Shown: one piece after another, positions 58,611-64,000 of the stretch | Position numbering within the stretch: the first letter of the stretch is position 1 | How the letters are laid out: each line of letters opens with the position of its first letter | Made by a program: the position numbers and the translations under genes | Notes under the pieces: model-generated | Database searches by the model: none | Seen by the model: the letters and a program-made list of their open reading frames with translations, nothing else | Told to the model about the DNA's origin: nothing | Assembly: GCA_015680685.1 (NCBI GenBank) | Contig: MNCI01029492.1 | Span: 126,147 to 190,146 of the forward strand | Length of the DNA: 64,000 nt | Source: Gnetum montanum | Taxonomy: Eukaryota > Streptophyta > Gnetopsida > Gnetales > Gnetaceae | Reading direction: 5' to 3'

Positions 58611-61600
58611 GGTGTGACAATAATCCACCATTATACATGTACACATAGTTTGAAATTACTAAAAGACACAGAACGATCCCCCTTTGCTCATGCAGCTCTC
58701 CATTTATTGGCAGGAGCAAGCTCAATGGACTGTCAACATTTAACCGCGCTGTTAACCATGGATGGACCGTACGGCAAAATCACGCGGGACATTAACATAA
58801 ATTTCATCAATGTAAGTTCACCAACAGACGACATGTTCATAGCCTCCACACGGCAAACCACAGATGATTACGAAGGTATGACAAAATTCCTTGACATAGA
58901 GGCTGAAAACATCACCGAAGATCCGTTAGCTGAAACCCCCATTACCATGCCCGATGGGGAGATCAAAGTATTAAAATTAAGCACCGTACTGCAACCACAA
59001 CTAGCGAAAGACATTGAGAACGTACTTAGGGAAAACATGAAAGCATTCACTTGGTCCTACACGGACATGCCCGGGCTAGATCCTAGAATTGTCCAACACA
59101 ATATTATTCTCGACCCCAAACTAAGATCGGTAAAACAAAAGGCATGAAAAGTTAGACCTNNNNNNNNNNNNNNNNNNNNNNNNNNNNNNNNNNNNNNNNN
59201 NNNNNNNNNNNNNNNNNNNNNNNNNNNNNNNNNNNNNNNNNNNNNNNNNNNNNNNNNNNNNNNNNNNNNNNNNNNNNNNNNNNNNNNNNNNNNNNNNNNN
59301 NNNNNNNNNNNNNNNNNNNNNNNNNNNNNNNNNNNNNNNNNNNNNNNNNNNNTTTTCGGGATACAACCAAATACGCATCAACCCGGAACATCAACTTCGA
59401 ACCACCTTTATGAACCCATGGGAAACTTTTTGTTACACCATGATGCCCTTTGGTCTCAAGAACGCAAGGGCCACATATCAAAGAGCCATGACATTTATCT
59501 TTAGTGATTATATGTTATGGTCACTCAACAATTATGTGGATGACATCATGATTAAGTCAAAAATGACCGAACAACATGTACAAGACCTCGACTTAGTCTT
59601 AAAGCGTTGTTTAAAGTATGAACTAAGACTTAACCCAAAAAAATGTGTCTTTGGCATCAAAATAGGCAAAATGCTTGGATTCATAGCCTCAGAAGCAGGG
59701 ATACGAGTAGACCCCGATAAGGTTAAGGCCATCACTAGTCTGAAACCACCCAGTAACCTTACCAAACTTCAAGGTCTACAAGGTAGACTACAATTCATCA
59801 GGCGCTTCGTAGAAAAATTGACGGACAAACTAAAACCTATGAACCACCTGTTACGTAAAAATGTCCATTTTGAATGGACTCTGCAGTGTCATGAAGCATT
59901 CGAAAACATCAAAATAGCACTTGCCCAACTGCCTACGGTTTACCCACCCCAAAACAACAAACGGTTTTACATCTACCTTGCCACTTCGGAATCGTCCATC
60001 GCGTCTATGCTTTGCCAAAAACAAGATGACGGAACTGAAGTCCCTGTATACTACTTAAGCCATGCCTTAGTTGCCCACGAAAAGAAGTACAACGACGTGG
60101 AGAAGTCATGTTTAGCTTTAGTCTTTTCTCTAAGAAAATGGCGACATTACCTCTTCCGTAATCAAGTCTACATAATCTGTAAGGACAATGTACTGAGAGC
60201 TATAACAGGGAACATTTACGAAACGAGTCGAATAGCCCGGTGGAAAGCCATGATAGCCGAGTTTGACCTATACTACGTAGCGCAATCATCAGTCAAGGGT
60301 CAAGCCATAGCAGATCAAATGGCCACGTCACCAACACGTGATCAAGCAACCATAGACCCAGAATTCCCAGATGAGAACATAAACACCATAGACATAGTGC
60401 CCCAAGATTATGATGCCATTCTAAAATTTGATGGAGCATCCACCTCTCGAGGAGGAAGTGCGGCCGTTGTCATCACCTATCCCTCTGGGGAGATCCGACC
60501 CTTTGCCTATCGTTTCAACTTTCACTATACTAACAACATAGCAGAATATGAAGGTCTCCTTAGAGGCCTCGCGGCAGCACTGGCTTCAGACATCACACGA
60601 CTTGTAGTCAGAGGGGATTCACAATTGGTCGTAAACCAAGTTACAGATATTTACACGTGTAAAGCCCAACACTTACAACCATACTGTGACTTGGCAAAAC
60701 ACCTAATGAGGCAGTTCGAAAACATTGATGTGCAACACGTCTCTCGAAATGATAACACCATCGCAGACGCGTTAGCCACATTAGCGCTAAATATATCGCT
60801 CAACATGTTCCATGCCCTACCAAGCTCCATAATCAACTGTACCAAACCAATAATCGATACCCCCGACACATTGCCAATTGCATCTGTTAGTACAACACAC
60901 GCGGTGGAATGGTATGATGACATAAAAGAGTACCTTCTACGCAGCGAAACACCATGACATCTAACGCATGCACAGAAGGATGCGGTGTGGAAACGTTCTA
61001 GGCAATACACCCTCATAGGGGACACACTATGTCGTCGATCCTATGAAGGCATATTGCTAACATGCGTTAGTAGTACTGATACCCAAACCATAGTTGAACA
61101 AATACATGAGGGACTATGCGGAGGACACATAGCGCCAAAAGCCATGGCCATGAAAATAAGACGATTAGGCTATTATTGGCCGCATATGGAATATGACTGT
61201 CTCTCTAAGGTTAAAACATGCGACACTTGCCAAAAGCATAGTAACCTAATCCATGTCTCACCGAACGAGTTGCAAACAGCGCAAATCACTTGGCCCTTCC
61301 AAAAATGGGGATTGGACCTTATCGGCCCGATAACACCCTCATCTTCGGCAGGGCATGGTTTCATCATAACCGCCACTGAATATTTCACGAAGTGGGTAGA
61401 AGCTATTTCCCTTCGAAAAACCACATCTAAACACGTGTGCAATTTCATCCTTGAAAACATAGTAACCCGTTTCGGCATTCCCATGACAATCATCACTGAC
61501 AACGGGCTGCAATTTAGCAGTGCCAAAACAAAAAAATTTTGTGACAGTTTGGGGATCAAACACTCATTTTCGCCCCCTTACTATCCTCAGAGCAATGGGC

Positions 61601-62148
61601 AAGCAGAAGCAACAAATAAGACGATCATTACAATACTTAAGAAAATGCTAACCTAGAGTAAAAGGAAATGGCACGAGCAATTAATGTACGCATTATGGGC
61701 ATACCGCACTACACATCGAACGTCGATAGGTAAAACGTCATATAGTCTTGTTTACGGTTCAGAAGCTGTTTTACCTCTGGAATTACAGGTACCATCGTTA
61801 AGGATCACACTCTCCGGACTCCTCGACGACGAGCAAAACAATAATCTACGTATCACTTACCTCGATTCCGCGGAAGAGGAACGCGTATGTGCGCTCAACC
61901 AGATCGAATGGTATCAAAAGCAACAATGACGGTGACATCAGCATGACATCAACAAGCGCCCAATCAAAGAAGGCGACCTCGTGCTCAAGGCTGTTCGGGA
62001 ACACCCGGACAAATTCTCAGCCAACTGGGAAGGGCCTTACGTGGTCATCAAAGCATTCGATAATGGTGCATTCAAGCTAGCCGACATGGAAGGAAATGAG
62101 TTTGCCAATCCGACAAATCATTTGTACCTAAAACCGTTCTATGTTTGA
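58602..62148 (+). pseudogene. RT, two RNase H domains and integrase of element 2
   Basis: RT leader ('DLEAENI'-like acidic stretch, 'MPGLDPRIVQHNI', 'VKQK') is followed by a 193-N gap (59160-59352) that hides the RT fingers. RT resumes with 'MMPFGLKNARATYQ' and catalytic 'NYVDDIMIKSK' (about 59530-59562). Then come gypsy RNase H ('FEWTLQCHEAFENIK' to 'KWRHYLF'), a second RNase H with Asp-Glu-Asp-Asp in 'FDGAST', 'AEYEGL', 'GDSQLV' and 'ADALATLA', and integrase with 'CDTCQKH', 'GLDLIGP', 'TDNGLQF', 'GQAEATNK' and C-terminal 'ANWEGPY'. From 59353 the frame is continuous to TGA 62146 apart from a few stops (60955, 61654, 61927). A possible splice acceptor (tttgctcatgcag) lies near 58693. Confidence 0.92.
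59160..59352. other. Assembly gap (193 N) inside RT
   Basis: Separates the RT leader from the 'SGYNQI'-equivalent part. Frame on the two sides differs, which may reflect wrong gap size, not a mutation. Confidence 0.9.
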
Positions 62149-63527
62149 ACACAAGCCCAGGTACGTGTAAGTCCTGGAATTACGACTATAAACTGATACC
62201 ACAGCTCGTCCTAGAATCATGACGATAAATTGATACCACAGAATGGTCCTAGATCATGACTTGAAACTGATACCACAGTGTCTGCAATGACAATAAACTA
62301 GCATCCGTCCGGCATGACAATAAACTGCCACCATCACAACCGTCAAGGTCCGTTAAGACTATAAACTAGCTAGCCTCTTCACAGTCCGCCAAGACTAAAA
62401 ACTGGCCATGTGACGTCTGCCACGACACTAAACAGGCAATGTCCAGCGGGTTATGACATAAAAACTAACCCATGATAGTCTGCCAAGACTATAAACTGGC
62501 AAGTTCACATCTGGCACATCAATCCGCCGCCATGATCATCCATCAGCTTCACTACATCGCTTGCCATCAATCGCCCTTATCAGTACTGCTGTCATCTCCA
62601 TACAGTGCCTGCCATCCTTCAGCACCTCTCTGCCATCAGCCGTCATGTAAGTCTAAACTCGTCTATTCGCTCACGGTTTTCTTGTCTCCTTGGTGTTACG
62701 TTTGCAGGATGACACCCGGAAGTTTCGTACAAAGATGCACTTCGTCACAAGCAGTAAGATAAGACAATGTTCGCAGCATACCTGGCAAGACTAAATCAAA
62801 CCATTCACTAGTACATCCCCGTTCATCGACAAAATTCCCTATCCATTCGCTAACACACTTTATCTCGGCGTCCCCTTGACACACCTGGTACATTTAAAAC
62901 ATTGTACCACTTTAAAATAGCTGCAACATGCAACACAGCACCTACGCATGAGTACAAAGGCAAAGCAAATTTTTCCTCCAAAAAAAAAACGAGACCCCAG
63001 GCACTTCCCATATAAGCCCCAAGCAGGAAGGCAGTCATCTCAAAATTAAGTACTCATGTCCAAAATAGTCAAGAAACATCCTGTTGCATGGCTTTGGCTC
63101 CCCGCCAACAGGTTCCCCTGAACACTGAACATGAGCCCTGCTCTCCCAAAGAATGTAACACATCCCCTGTAGCTTTGGCTCCACCAACAGGTTCTCTTGC
63201 ACACTAACCAAGAGCCTTGTTCTGCCAAAGGACATACCTCGCATGTCTAAACCCCGAGTCTGCTAAACAATGACTATTGACAAGGATCAGCATGCCGCAC
63301 ATCAGAGCATCCCCTTTCCCCTGATTAATCCCCTGGACTAGTCATCAATCCCCGCAATCTCCCTGACCTCCCAAATACAAAATCCCCCTTTCCCGATCCC
63401 TTGTACTACTGAACACGGTGCGATAACGTCTAGTCAGGTGGCAAAGGACAGCGTCTACATCAAGTTGCTTGTGGTGTTTTGCACTTCTTTGTCGACACTT
63501 CTCGGGTCTATTCCTCTAAGCATCAAC
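62149..63527 (+). repeat. 3' untranslated region with a diverged minisatellite (array 3) and an 80-bp tandem pair
   Basis: From about 62160 to 62510 diverged units of about 35 bp share 'gtcc..catgacaataaact', with the same 'taaact' core as arrays 1 and 2. At 63091 and 63171 an about 80-bp unit ('gctttggctcc..ccaacaggtt') is duplicated in tandem. No credible gene; the small frames 62472-63244 overlap repeats. Variable 3' UTR arrays are known in Ogre/Tat elements. Confidence 0.7.
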
Positions 63528-63540
63528 AAAGAGGGGCCAA
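63528..63540 (+). promoter_or_regulatory. Polypurine tract of element 2
   Basis: AAAGAGGGG (63528-63536) plus CCAA directly precede the 3' LTR start TGAAACACC. Confidence 0.8.
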
Positions 63541-64000
63541 TGAAACACCACAAAATTCCGAGCTCTATACTTCCCCAGCAAAAAGCCAGTTCCTAGGACC
63601 CACAGACAACCATGGCTACAGTTGGCATCACACATTGCAACTTTGGAGGTCAAAAAGCTTCATTTTCACTAAGTATGCGGCGCCAGCGTATACGCCTGAC
63701 GTCTACGCTCAAGTACATCCCCAGCGTAGACGCTCGAACCCACAGCGTATGCACCCGCCAACGTAGACGCTTGAATTCCTAGCGTATACGCCCAGCGTAG
63801 ACATCCAACTAGCACGCCCGGTGTATGCACTTCACCTGTACGCTCGGCGGGTACGGAAAATGTTTACGCCCGGCACGGAATCTCCAAAGGCAGGATGAAG
63901 ACAACACCAAAGAGCAAGGATTGAAGCAAGTGGACATCCTTCGGCGTATACACCCAGCATCCTTCAGCGCATACGCCCAGCACAGCATCTCCACTAAGTT
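63541..64000 (+). repeat. 3' LTR of element 2 (runs off the window)
   Basis: Matches 47086 onward: 'tgaaacaccacaaaatt', 'agcaaaaagcc', the TACGC motifs and 'cagcatctccac'. Fewer CGTATACGCCCAGC units than the 5' LTR. The expected AGATG duplication lies beyond the window. Confidence 0.9.

Larger units (their letters stand above)
47081..64000 (+). mobile_element. Element 2: Tat-lineage Ty3/gypsy element, nearly complete, with an antisense spliced gene
   Basis: AGATG target site (47081-47085), 5' LTR (47086-48399), primer-binding site, gag-protease frame (49047-53192), antisense gene on the minus strand (57976-53772), RT/RNase H/second RNase H/integrase (58602-62148), long 3' UTR with minisatellites, polypurine tract (63528-63536) and 3' LTR (63541 to window end). 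The second, archaeal-type RNase H and the RT leader ('VKQK') are Tat-clade features. The interval between protease and RT is where Ogre elements of this clade carry a spliced intron. Coding frames are broken mostly by nonsense changes, not indels. Confidence 0.92.

Noticed and set aside
58461-58725. Minus-strand frames with repeated 'SGSLRPYRAV' or 'KAIPGREWQF' peptides
   Set aside because: Translation of the array 2 minisatellite; periodicity comes from the DNA repeat.
62472-63244. Small frames in the element 2 3' UTR as an extra gene
   Set aside because: They overlap the minisatellite and the 80-bp tandem pair and show no family resemblance.

Overview
The window looks like intergenic DNA of a seed plant with a large, retrotransposon-rich genome. 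A conifer or other gymnosperm is plausible, but the sequence does not prove it. Nested LTR retrotransposons fill most of it. The only host gene I can support as intact is a purine-permease-like transporter (PUP), present twice with 5 residue differences in 347.

Layout. (1) 1-11465: a decayed Ty3/gypsy element with both LTRs (1355-2234, 10594-11460) and a CAATG target duplication, next to the truncated 3' end of a relative (1-870). (2) 11850-16650: a minus-strand element with LTRs and gag but no visible pol (TR-GAG-like), split by a solo LTR (14384-15809) with perfect ACAAG duplications. (3) 16961-25370: PUP gene, subtilase pseudogene, minisatellites, PIF1/Helitron-type helicase remnant. (4) 25376-25670: 295 bp of an LTR that stops abruptly. 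(5) 25671-37405: 'element 1', a minus-strand Tat-lineage Ty3/gypsy element that lacks reverse transcriptase and its 3' end. (6) 37406-47085: second copy of the PUP/subtilase/helicase block. (7) 47086-64000: 'element 2', a plus-strand Tat-lineage element with 5' LTR, gag-protease, RT, two RNase H domains, integrase, polypurine tract and the start of the 3' LTR.

The most unusual content is a long spliced gene lying antisense inside both Tat elements, between protease and RT. In element 2 (minus strand, 57976-53772) I can place eight exons totalling 3198 bp. Every splice junction keeps one reading frame of 1066 codons, although about eleven nonsense codons interrupt it. In element 1 (plus strand, 27803-31543) exons 2-8 are recognisable with the same intron phases, and exon 2 is 450 bp in both. 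The predicted protein has an FCP1/NLI-phosphatase-like HAD domain that has lost catalytic Asp residues, a middle region tentatively resembling retroelement-associated plant transposon proteins, a coiled-coil-like region and an acidic tail. Element 2 has a TATATAAA box in the right orientation about 285 bp upstream of exon 1. Motifs built on TACGC and the palindrome GCGTATACGC crowd both the LTR and the antisense 5' region, and GGCC..TTAAACT minisatellites flank the antisense gene.

The two PUP blocks, and the fact that each carries the same two insertion sites (ACAAG and AGATG), indicate either a ~21.7 kb tandem duplication followed by LTR-LTR recombination in the left copy, or two haplotypes wrongly joined in the assembly. 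Three N gaps (22504-22754, 37181-37212, 59160-59352) show this is a draft assembly.
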